From Clostridia bacterium (GTDB taxonomy: Bacteria; Bacillota; Clostridia; Oscillospirales; CAG-272), in assembly GCA_017415485.1 (NCBI GenBank), contig JAFQGP010000142.1, positions 1-38,178 on the forward strand: 38,178 nt of DNA. Direction: 5' to 3'. The notes under the pieces are model-generated. The model searched no databases. It saw only the letters and a list, made by a program, of their open reading frames with translations, and was not told where the DNA came from. Shown in pieces: positions 24,114-30,817 of the stretch. The stretch's first letter is position 1; each line of letters begins with the position of its first letter. The position numbers and the translations under genes were made by a program.

Positions 24114-25559
24114 ATGAAAATCAAGATCAACCGACCCGAAAAACTCGGAAAATATATCGATCCCACACGTTTTCAGAACAGCACCCTGCGCTATTCGCCG
24201 CCCGAGGATTTCCCTGCTTACATGGCTGGGCAGATCGGTCGTGCGGAGGTTATGCGCGTGTGGATCACGCTCGATGAGTATTGGGATTACAGAACGGGAG
24301 AGTTTTATCCCGACTATGACATCGGCGTTGCGCGATACCCTGCCGAGGAGCTTCATTATCCATACGATTGGAAAAACATCGTCCCCGCACCGTCGGGAAC
24401 GCGCTTCAAGGCATATCTCACCTCGCACGCAAAGGAAGCCGATGAGCTTCTCTTGAACGTCCGCCGCCTCGAGCGCGAGGTCTCGGACGGAGTGATAACA
24501 TACGATCAGTATGAAACTATATTCGAGAAGTCTGTCGAATATTGCAAGGAGCTTGCGCCGAATATCCGCTATATCGAGTGCTGCAACGAGGTCGATATAC
24601 GTTCCTTCGGTCTTCTGAACGCCGAGGAATACGTAAAGATCTACCTCTGCGCGCACCGCGCGGTCAAGAGGCTCAACAAAAAGCATAACTATGAGCTCCC
24701 CCTCGAGCTCGGCGGCTTCGCCGCGGCGCATCCAATCGCGGTCTGGGATATGATGCGCGAGATAGTCGGAAAGCTCAAGGCAGAGGGCGTGGAGATGCAG
24801 TTCTATTCCTACCACCACTATGATTCGGGCGCGACGATGGATCTTGTGTCGAAGAAAAAGTACGAGGTCGCAAAGCTTTCGGGAGTGGATAAGCTTAAGC
24901 ATCTCTTGAAACTCCACAACGAAATGCTCGCGGACTTCGGTCTGCCGAAGCGCAAGGTCTTCCTCAACGAACTTGGTAAGGCGCGCACAACGGGCATTGA
25001 CGGCGACTCGCTTTACAACGCCGCGGGCAACATCACCTATCTTCTCGCCTTCGGTTGCGATGAAGAACCCGAGCTCTGCCCCTTCCCTTGGTGCACCTTC
25101 CACAACCCGAAGCTGCAGATCTCATTCACGCAGTTCTTGCTCTGCGAGGACGGCAGCTACGCCATGACACCGAACGGTGTTGCGATCAAAATGCTCCACG
25201 ACCTTCGCGGCGAGCGCCTTTCGGCATCGGTCAGCGAGGCTCTATCGCGCGATGCGGAATACTGCACCGTCGCGGTCGAGGACGAAGGTGGAATATCCGT
25301 GATCGTCGTCAACACCTCGGGCGAGACCATCATCGGCGAGCTTGCGATCGAGGGTATGCCCGCGGGCGACTACTCCATCAAGGGACACCTTTGCGATTCG
25401 AACCACAACAACGTGGTCACGGGCAAGACTTGCACGGGCAAAGCGATCGATCAGACCGCCGAGGCTCTCCGCAAAGTCGGCGAGGACGGCGTGTTCAAGC
25501 ATATCTTCTCGCTTGAAAAGAATGCGTTCACACTGTATCGGATAGAAAAATATGAATGA
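24114..25559 (+). CDS. Clan GH-A glycoside hydrolase (GH39-like), second enzyme
   Basis: 481 residues, last gene of the operon. TIM-barrel glycosidase pattern: acid/base Glu159 in YIECCNEVD (Asn-Glu pair) and nucleophile Glu286 in VFLNELGKA, with FYSYHHYDSG between. The C-terminal portion from about 380 is a beta-sandwich (VAVEDEGGISVIVVNTSGETIIGELAIEG), similar in position to that of the glycosidase at 18481. The two enzymes share architecture but little sequence, so they probably cut different linkages of one substrate. No signal peptide. It provides the monosaccharide for the SDR/lactonase/dehydratase steps. Confidence 0.78.
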   Translation: MKIKINRPEKLGKYIDPTRFQNSTLRYSPPEDFPAYMAGQIGRAEVMRVWITLDEYWDYRTGEFYPDYDIGVARYPAEELHYPYDWKNIVPAPSGTRFKAYLTSHAKEADELLLNVRRLEREVSDGVITYDQYETIFEKSVEYCKELAPNIRYIECCNEVDIRSFGLLNAEEYVKIYLCAHRAVKRLNKKHNYELPLELGGFAAAHPIAVWDMMREIVGKLKAEGVEMQFYSYHHYDSGATMDLVSKKKYEVAKLSGVDKLKHLLKLHNEMLADFGLPKRKVFLNELGKARTTGIDGDSLYNAAGNITYLLAFGCDEEPELCPFPWCTFHNPKLQISFTQFLLCEDGSYAMTPNGVAIKMLHDLRGERLSASVSEALSRDAEYCTVAVEDEGGISVIVVNTSGETIIGELAIEGMPAGDYSIKGHLCDSNHNNVVTGKTCTGKAIDQTAEALRKVGEDGVFKHIFSLEKNAFTLYRIEKYE

Positions 25560-25563
25560 TCGC

Positions 25564-25817
25564 ATTCCGCTTGCGGAATATATCGTATCGCGCTCGAGCG
25601 GTATATCGTGTGTCAACATATCGTATCGGCACGGCCGATATATCGTGCGACGTCCGCAGACGGCGCAAGTTACCCAAAACGCCGGGGAAGTGCGACCTCT
25701 GCGGAGGTCGCGCGATATGCCTTCGGCACGATATATCCTACGGACACGATATGCCTTACGGCACGATATATTTCGCAAGGCGAAATGTAAAGGAAGAAAT
25801 TTGCTACGGCAAATTTC
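25564..25817 (+). repeat. Array of short hairpins joined by ATATCGT-type spacers
   Basis: About ten small palindromes in 254 bp, for example 25564-25579 (ATTCCGC/GCGGAAT), 25625-25639 (ATCGGC/GCCGAT), 25692-25711 (GCGACCTC/GAGGTCGC), 25770-25786 (ATTTCGC/GCGAAAT) and 25796-25817 (GAAATTTGC/GCAAATTTC). The spacer ATATCGT, or its complement ACGATAT, lies between many modules. It follows the glycosidase stop directly. No credible ORF. Confidence 0.82.
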
Positions 25818-25856
25818 AATTAGAAAAATTGACTTTAGGCTTGGCTGAAAAGTTGA

Positions 25857-25888
25857 CCGCCGCTTTGTCATCATCGACAAAGCGGCGG
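25857..25888 (+). terminator. Strong hairpin, probable terminator of the sugar operon
   Basis: Perfect 13-bp stem (25857-25869 with 25876-25888), ATCATC loop, then TTTGCATTATTTTT. It also lies just beyond the stop of the convergent TM2 gene and may serve both strands. Confidence 0.8.
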
Positions 25889-25894
25889 TTTGCA

Positions 25895-26170
25895 TTATTT
25901 TTGCAAGGGTAAGTTATTGCTGTCGGTAAATTTGCCCATGAGCAGCTTGATGAAGTCGATCAAAGCACCCCATCCGAGGCAACCAAGTGTTAACAGCCAT
26001 ACAACGCCGGTTCCTGTTTTGCCCACATAGAATCTGTGCGCACCTAAATGACCGAACAAAAGGCAGAGGATAATTGCAGTAATTTTGGATTTCGGCGAAA
26101 CCGTAGGCTTTTCCTCCGGTATTTTTTCTGTTACGGGTGTTGTGTTGAACTGATATTCACCGTTGTTCAT
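25895..26170 (-). CDS. TM2-domain membrane protein
   Basis: 91 residues; AAAAGGAG precedes the start on the minus strand. A hydrophilic N-terminus of about 30 residues is followed by a TM2 domain: [27 protein letters not shown], then [22 protein letters not shown], with the typical [12 protein letters not shown] and W-lID-I motifs. Two membrane helices are joined by a short loop. TM2 proteins are common small membrane proteins without a settled function. It is second in a two-gene unit behind the 26193-26930 gene (22-nt gap). Confidence 0.88.
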   Translation of the reverse strand: MNNGEYQFNTTPVTEKIPEEKPTVSPKSKITAIILCLLFGHLGAHRFYVGKTGTGVVWLLTLGCLGWGALIDFIKLLMGKFTDSNNLPLQK

Positions 26171-26192
26171 AATAGTATCTCCTTTTTATTTT

Positions 26193-26930
26193 TTATTTGG
26201 TGATAAAGTTAACGAATTGCATTATTTCGATAGCTTGCAGGTGAGCATTAGTTTGTGCCTGTCTGGAGTTCAACTCATCCATTGCAAGCGCGCAATATTC
26301 TTGTGCTTCTGCGCCTTGACGAGCGTATTGCTCCAATTTCCAACGATGAAGCTGTTCTTCGTAGAGATTGATGGCCTCCTTTAGAGTATCGGCTCTACCG
26401 TTAGAAACTGCCAAAAGCATATATGATGTAGCTTGAGGGTTGCGGTAAGAGGCAGGAAGAAACTCGACTACGTGGTGATTGTCTTTTGCAAAAGTGGAAA
26501 GATTTTGCTTGAGTGTAATCAAATTGCTTTGTGATTCTTCAATCTGCGGCTTGATATGGCTTTCAAATTCATCGTCGCATTCTTTTTCTATTCTCTTTGT
26601 CTTGGATTTTGCTGCAGTGGCTATAATAATAGAAACAATTAATGCTATACCCATAATCGGCAGTAGTATCTTATCGGACGCGTCGGGTTCGACACCAGCC
26701 ATTGCAACAATTCCGCAAAGCAACAGAAAAATTCCGTTTGGTATGGCGATCCATTTTCCTATTTTGCACATCAAAATACTCGATTCTGTTTTCTTTCGTT
26801 TGTTGTTTTCGGGGTAGGCGCTCAATGTTTGAATGTTTTTATTTTCCTTTTGTATGCGATCCTCAAACTCGTTTCCAATCAAATAATACTTCGTTGCCGC
26901 CGCCAAATCGGCGTATAGTTTTTCATCCAT
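26193..26930 (-). CDS. Membrane protein with two central helices and a coiled coil, unknown family
   Basis: 245 residues. A cytoplasmic N-terminal helix (1-50) is followed by two membrane segments (about 60-80 and 88-108: IAIPNGIFLLLCGIVAMAG and ILLPIMGIALIVSIIIATAA). A coiled-coil region (112-155) and a helical C-terminus with TPR-like or TIM-like helices (DTLKEAINLYEEQLHRWKLEQYARQG) come next. It is transcribed with the TM2 gene from a strong promoter that overlaps a palindromic operator, opposite a small XRE regulator. This suggests a regulated envelope or stress pair. No domain recognised. Confidence 0.65.
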   Translation of the reverse strand: MDEKLYADLAAATKYYLIGNEFEDRIQKENKNIQTLSAYPENNKRKKTESSILMCKIGKWIAIPNGIFLLLCGIVAMAGVEPDASDKILLPIMGIALIVSIIIATAAKSKTKRIEKECDDEFESHIKPQIEESQSNLITLKQNLSTFAKDNHHVVEFLPASYRNPQATSYMLLAVSNGRADTLKEAINLYEEQLHRWKLEQYARQGAEAQEYCALAMDELNSRQAQTNAHLQAIEIMQFVNFITK

Positions 26931-26948
26931 TTCTCAATCTCCTTATAT

Positions 26949-26967
26949 TGACATTTAGTGAATGTCA
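26949..26967. promoter_or_regulatory. Palindromic operator, probable XRE repressor site
   Basis: TGACATT-TAGTG-AATGTCA, a perfect 7-bp dyad, lies just downstream of the minus-strand -10 box. A further half-site AATGTCA occurs at 27014-27020, just beyond the -35 box. The position between divergent genes fits autoregulation by the XRE protein at 27046. Confidence 0.65.
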
Positions 26968-26978
26968 TTTATGAGCAT

Positions 26979-27007
26979 ATTATAGCATAAAATATACTTA
27001 TTGTCAA
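26979..27007 (-). promoter_or_regulatory. Consensus promoter of the membrane protein/TM2 unit
   Basis: Minus-strand TTGACA (27002-27007) and TATAAT (26979-26984), spacer 17 bp. A fully consensus promoter flanked by operator half-sites implies strong expression held down by a repressor. Confidence 0.85.
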
Positions 27008-27045
27008 GCACTGAATGTCAAAAAAGTCAAAAAGGAGAAAAATCA

Positions 27046-27288
27046 ATGTTTATCAATAAGACTGACGACGGGAACAACAACCTTTGCGGAAGACGTGTTG
27101 CGCGTTTTCGTACAGAGATGAAGATATCACAGCGTGAGCTTGCCGATCGTCTTCAGCTTGTGGGTCTTGATATGGATAAAAACGCTGTTCAGAGGATCGA
27201 GGCGGGAAAACGATTTGTGACCGATATTGAAATTGTGGGACTTTCACAGGTGCTCGGAAAAAGCTTTGACGAGCTTTTGCTCGGTTAA
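27046..27288 (+). CDS. Small XRE-family HTH regulator
   Basis: 80 residues from ATG 27046 (AAAAAGGAGAAAAATCA upstream; the frame extends to 27001 but those codons overlap operator and ribosome site). The helix-turn-helix is GRRVARFRTEMKISQRELADRLQLVGLDMDKNAVQRIEAGKRFVTDIEIVGLSQVLGKSFDELL, the whole protein being little more than the DNA-binding domain. It is divergent from the membrane protein/TM2 pair and probably represses both that pair and itself through the AATGTCA sites. No sensing domain is present, so release would need a partner or a small ligand. Confidence 0.88.
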   Translation: MFINKTDDGNNNLCGRRVARFRTEMKISQRELADRLQLVGLDMDKNAVQRIEAGKRFVTDIEIVGLSQVLGKSFDELLLG

Positions 27289-27308
27289 AAGATTTAAATA
27301 TGCAGGAA

Positions 27309-27345
27309 CCGGCTCACTAATGTATGTGAGTCGGCTTGTTATTTT
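27309..27345 (+). terminator. Probable terminator of the XRE gene
   Basis: CCGGCTCAC/GTGAGTCGG stem (27309-27317 with 27326-27334, one G-T), then CTTGTTATTTT. The following 27346-27539 is AT-rich and shows no gene. Confidence 0.65.
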
Positions 27346-27539
27346 ACTTAAGGACCAAATTGTAATTAATTAATAAAGACTTGCATAACGAGAGCATCGG
27401 TCTACACAAATTGGTGAAATAGTTATTATATTTATCGTACTGTAAAACACGTTTGGCAATATGGCAAAGCGGAATGGGCGGCTTGGTTTCGCTTAATGCG
27501 ACAACCCATTTTTAAAATGTAAATATTAAACCAACCATC

Positions 27540-27568
27540 TTGACAAAAAGTCGCAAAAGTGTTATTAT
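27540..27568 (+). promoter_or_regulatory. Promoter of the frameshifted AraC gene
   Basis: TTGACA (27540-27545) and TATTAT (27563-27568), spacer 17 bp, about 40 nt before the ATG at 27609. Confidence 0.75.
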
Positions 27569-27608
27569 TATCTTAAATACATCTCATAAATTTACAGGAA
27601 GGCACAAA

Positions 27609-28516
27609 ATGCGTCAGGAAATTTCAATTCCGCTGACGAGCGGACAAAGAATAAAAGTCAGATACGCACGCGAGGATGTTTCGCCCGAAACATATTACGA
27701 TCATATGCACGACCACTCATTGCTCGAGGTATGCATCTTTCTTTCGGGCAAGATGCTGCATTTCTCGGGCGGGCACACTTACCGGCTCTCGCGCGGTGAT
27801 ATATTTTTCGCGCGACCCGGCGAGCTTCACTATGCCCTGGCGGCGGAGGATTCGCTTTACGAGCGGTATGCCTTCTGGATCCCCGAGGATTTCTTTTCCT
27901 TTTTTTCGTCGGGCGACAGCACCGCTCTTTCTGTGTTTTCCGATGAAAGACTCGGGGAGGGAAGAGTGTTCCGCCTTTCCGCGGGTGCGGATGAGGTGCT
28001 GTTTGAACGTCTTGAACGCCTTCGCGAGTCGCTTTCGGGCGACGAAAGTATCGTCATTTTCGCGCGGCTTTGCGAGGTCATCAGTTTTATAAATAAAAGC
28101 GCAGAGGAATCGGATTCGGTTTACGGAAGCGGCACGGGCGAGATTCCCTCGGTGATTCACGACGTTGTCCGTTATGTGCGTGAAAATTACCCCACTGTCA
28201 CGGGTGTCGACGAGGTTGCCGACAGGTTTTCATCAACCGCGACTACCTCACCCGAGTTTTTGCAAAGTACACGGGCATGACTGTGCACGATTATATCCGC
28301 GTCATCCGCCTCAACCGCGCACGCGCAAGGCTTGCGGACGGATACGGCGTCACGGAGACGGCTTACGCCTGCGGATTCAACAGCACTTCCTATTTCATCC
28401 GCGTTTTCACGCGCTCTACGGGAATGACCCCGGCAAAATACCGTGCGGCAGCCGCACAAAGATCCACAAAAGGCGGGTATGCACCCGAGAATCAGCAAAA
28501 AAGTCGTAAAAGTTAA
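27609..28516 (+). pseudogene. AraC-family regulator split by a 1-nt frameshift
   Basis: The first frame (27609-28280) encodes an AraC-type sensing domain (HMHDHSLLEVCIFLSG-like cupin, RGDIFFARPGELHYAL) and the start of the HTH region up to DEVADRF. After the T-run at 28227-28230 the frame is wrong. Adding one T restores FINRDYLTRVFAKYTGMTVHDYIRVIRLNRARARLADGYGVTETAYACGFNSTSYFIRVFTRSTGMTPAKY, the rest of the double HTH, which is open in another frame to 28516. The protein would be about 300 residues if repaired. Both halves are otherwise intact, so the break is recent, a sequencing or assembly error in a homopolymer, or slippage-controlled. Its likely target is the oxidoreductase gene downstream. 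Confidence 0.85.
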
Positions 28517-28609
28517 ATTTTTAGTAGTATTTGTGGTATATAGTTGCAATAATTCGATATATAATTAAGTCGATAATTATATTTTCATTCGGAGGAAAGA
28601 AAAAAGACA

Positions 28610-29902
28610 ATGGATAAGCTTACATATTCAAGCAATATTCCGTACCTCGGCGAATACGAGGTATGCGTTATCGGCGGCGGTCCTGCGGGCGTTTGCGCCG
28701 CTATCGAAGCCGCTCGCGAGGGCAAAAAGACCGTCATCGTTGAGACCACGGGTATGCTCGGCGGTATGGCTACGGCGGCGCTTGTCGGTCCCTTTATGAC
28801 CTGCTATGACAGCAAGGGCGACGAGCGAGTCGTTCGCGGTCTCTTTGATGAGATCGTTGAGCGCACCATTGCTATCGGCGGCGCGATCTCGCCCGACGAT
28901 ACCGACGCGCCCAGCCTTTACACCTCATTCCTCAAAAAGTATCACCGTCGCGTCACCCCCTTCGATTCCTATGCACTCCAGCTCGTTCTTGACAGAATGT
29001 GCATCGAGGCGGGCGTTGAGATCTTCCTTTATACAAAATACGTTGACAGCGTGCTCAAGGACGGCGCGATCGACTCGATCGTTCTTGCCGCACCCGAGGG
29101 ACTTGTTGCGCTCAAGGCAAAGCTCTATATCGACTGCACGGGCAACGCTGACGTTGCCGAAAAATCGGGCGTCGAGACCTGGTGGGGCTCGGAGGACGGT
29201 ATGCTCCCTCAGCCCGGAACGCTGTTTTTTGAGGTAGACGATGCGGATGACGAAGCCTTCCTCGGCAGAGGCAAGCGCCCCACTCTTCCCACAAAATGCT
29301 ATCGAAAGCCGATCCCGGGTACTTACAAGGTCAACCATTATCGTGTCTACGGCGTCAATGCCAACAGCGCGCGCAGTATGACGGATGCGCACATCGAGGC
29401 TCGCGAGCAAGTCCTTGACTCCTACCGCGATCTGCTTGAGACCGAGGGCTTTGAGCACTGCAAGATCACGCAGGTCGCTCCCGTTCTCGGCATCCGCGAG
29501 TCGCGCCACATCGTCGGCAAGTACCGCCTCACCGTAAACGACATTTCCGAGGGCGTGTTCTTCGACGATACCGTCGTTGTTTTCGGCTACGGAATGGACG
29601 TTCACAGCCGCGACGGTCAGATCTCGGGCGGATTCCACGGCAAGGTCGCGCCGAAATATACGATCCCTTACCGCTCTCTCGTTCCCGAGGGATGCTCCAA
29701 TCTCCTCGTTGCGGGCAGACCAATCTCGGCGGAGTCGCAGGCGGCGGGCGCTTTCAGAGTAATTCCCGCTTGCATGGCAATGGGTCAGGCGGCAGGTCAG
29801 GCTTGCGCCATCGCGCTTGACAAAAACTGCACCGTCGGCGATATTGATACCGATCTCCTTCGCTCGAATCTCCGCGCACACGGGGCGATAGTTGATTATT
29901 GA
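28610..29902 (+). CDS. FAD-dependent oxidoreductase
   Basis: 430 residues after CGGAGGAAAG. The N-terminal dinucleotide-binding motif is VIGGGPAGVCAAIEAAREGKKTVIVE, followed by MLGGMATAALVGPF. A C-terminal FAD-closing segment is GRPISAESQAAGAFRVIPACMAMGQAAGQACAIAL. This is the FAD_oxidored family often found in carbohydrate loci of Clostridia and Bacteroidetes. The substrate is not evident; sugars and sugar derivatives are common. The length is usual for the family. It is preceded by the broken AraC regulator, and the upstream region has a TATAAT at 28560 without a good -35, as for an activated promoter. If the regulator is truly lost, expression may be altered. Confidence 0.9.
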   Translation: MDKLTYSSNIPYLGEYEVCVIGGGPAGVCAAIEAAREGKKTVIVETTGMLGGMATAALVGPFMTCYDSKGDERVVRGLFDEIVERTIAIGGAISPDDTDAPSLYTSFLKKYHRRVTPFDSYALQLVLDRMCIEAGVEIFLYTKYVDSVLKDGAIDSIVLAAPEGLVALKAKLYIDCTGNADVAEKSGVETWWGSEDGMLPQPGTLFFEVDDADDEAFLGRGKRPTLPTKCYRKPIPGTYKVNHYRVYGVNANSARSMTDAHIEAREQVLDSYRDLLETEGFEHCKITQVAPVLGIRESRHIVGKYRLTVNDISEGVFFDDTVVVFGYGMDVHSRDGQISGGFHGKVAPKYTIPYRSLVPEGCSNLLVAGRPISAESQAAGAFRVIPACMAMGQAAGQACAIALDKNCTVGDIDTDLLRSNLRAHGAIVDY

Positions 29903-29904
29903 TC

Positions 29905-30138
29905 AAAATGCAAAATGCAAAATGCAGAATGCAAAATTAAGGAAAATTTTCGCTGAAGCGAAAATTTATATCTAAAACAAAAAAACTCGGATGTTTTGAA
30001 GCCAAAATCTTCAAAACATCCGAGTTTTCAATTTTAGGCATTGAATTATCAACACCAAAGTATTATTATATATTATTTCCAAGCAAAGCGAGGAAATATT
30101 CCTCAATTTTGCATTCTGCATTTTGCATTATGCATTTT
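29905..30138 (+). repeat. Palindromic element with TGCAAAA-rich inverted ends
   Basis: Arms 29905-29948 and 30095-30138 match as inverse copies with 3 mismatches in 44 bp and are built from repeated AAAATGCA units. Inside are smaller hairpins at 29944-29967 (AAATTTTCGC/GCGAAAATTT), 29982-30028 and about 30074-30098 (TTTCC/GGAAA, loop AAGCAAAGCGA). It follows the oxidoreductase stop by 2 bp. The remaining part up to 30261 is AT-rich with no gene. Confidence 0.82.
29982..30028 (+). terminator. 20-bp perfect hairpin, possible terminator of the oxidoreductase gene
   Basis: AAAACTCGGATG... arm (29982-30001) pairs fully with 30009-30028 and ends in a TTTT run. It lies inside the palindromic element, so that element may supply transcription termination. 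Confidence 0.65.
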
Positions 30139-30261
30139 TTGACACCACACCATCTACCATTATATCACAGTATTTGCAAGATGTCAACAACAAATTCATT
30201 ATAGTACCCAATTTCTGCGTGTTGCACAAAAAAATATTGTATACTTTGTGAAATCTGCATA

Positions 30262-30290
30262 TTGCAATACGGAAAAAGATGTGCTATAAT
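30262..30290 (+). promoter_or_regulatory. Promoter of the non-coding RNA
   Basis: TTGCAA (30262-30267) and TATAAT (30285-30290), spacer 17 bp. There is no long ORF after it for over 500 nt. Confidence 0.75.
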
Positions 30291-30652
30291 ATAGACAACA
30301 AGAAAGGAAGGTACGGGCCAATGTACAACTAAAGTACAGACTCACAAAGAATCCGCTTGAATAACTCGATGCTGTGGCGAAGGATCACAGGTCGAAAAGA
30401 CGCAGAGCCGGGAGGCTTAAACAAAGATCAAGCCCGCGTGTAAAGGACACGGAGCGAAGGTCAATTAATATAAATAAGGTTCAAGCGACAATCCTTTGAA
30501 AAATTTGAGTCATAGGAAAAACCTTCGCCTTTATCCGAATCAAAGATGCGCGAAAAAAGCATACGGGTATTCTCCTTAGAGAAAAAAGAAATTGATGCTT
30601 TTGAATGTGTGATGTGAAGGAAAAGGTAGATAAAGAAAGAGAGGATAATCAA

Positions 30653-30685
30653 ATGATGTTAGATACTAAGATCGATCACAAATGA
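30653..30685 (+). other. 10-codon ORF running into the ncRNA terminator
   Basis: ATG-ATG start with AGAGAGGA upstream, reading MMLDTKIDHK. Its TGA stop lies inside the 5' arm of the terminator at 30680. A ribosome here could disturb the hairpin, as in leader-peptide attenuation, but this is only a layout argument. Confidence 0.3.
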
Positions 30686-30736
30686 CCCTTGGCTGGCAGG
30701 TGTAAAGAAACCGCAGTCAAGGGTCATTTGTTTTTT
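30680..30736 (+). terminator. Strong intrinsic terminator of the ncRNA
   Basis: A 16-bp stem (30680-30695 with 30714-30729, one G-T) is followed by GTTTTTT. Confidence 0.9.
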
Positions 30737-30758
30737 ATATCGTGGTATTAATTTGACC

Positions 30759-30787
30759 TTGACATAGGTCTTTTTTTATTGTATAAT
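30759..30787 (+). promoter_or_regulatory. Promoter of the flavodiiron gene
   Basis: TTGACA (30759-30764) and TATAAT (30782-30787), spacer 17 bp: full consensus, about 30 nt before the start at 30818. Confidence 0.88.
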
Positions 30788-30817
30788 ATAAGAAAAAATA
30801 AAAAACGGAGAATATAA

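Larger units (their letters stand above)
30297..30736 (+). ncRNA. Structured non-coding RNA, about 440 nt, family uncertain
   Basis: The transcript runs from a consensus promoter to a strong terminator without a long ORF. The 5' part is clearly structured: GTAC stems at about 30311-30326, then four hairpins in a row. These are CTGTG/CACAG (30372-30376, 30386-30390), GTC-GAAAA-GAC (30391-30401), GGCTT/AAGCC (30414-30418, 30430-30434) and CGTGT-AAAGG-ACACG (30437-30451). Unpaired purine-rich stretches such as GCGAAGGAT and GGAGCGAAGG resemble conserved joints of ribozymes or riboswitches. GACGCAGAGCC recalls the c-di-GMP-I aptamer core, but the rest does not fit. The Firmicutes raiA motif is another candidate, from memory only. 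The end is approximate and the 3' half is less structured. Confidence 0.6.

Noticed and set aside
23232-25103. 623-codon open frame on the minus strand
   Set aside because: It is antisense to three well-supported enzymes in a codon-biased GC-rich operon. Its product has no domain, and no ribosome site is seen.
25564-25817. CRISPR array
   Set aside because: Regular repeats are present, but the constant part is a 7-base spacer and the variable parts are self-complementary hairpins of 15-22 bp. No cas genes are nearby.
30361-30460. c-di-GMP-I (GEMM) riboswitch
   Set aside because: GACGCAGAGCC and a GAAA-type loop resemble the core, but the paired GCAAACC strand, the receptor in the second helix and a downstream controlled gene are not found. 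Left as an unassigned RNA.
30461-30652. Minus-strand small ORF with AAGGAG upstream of an internal ATG
   Set aside because: The 33-residue product has no recognisable features and lies opposite the structured RNA. No promoter is visible on that strand, so support is too weak.
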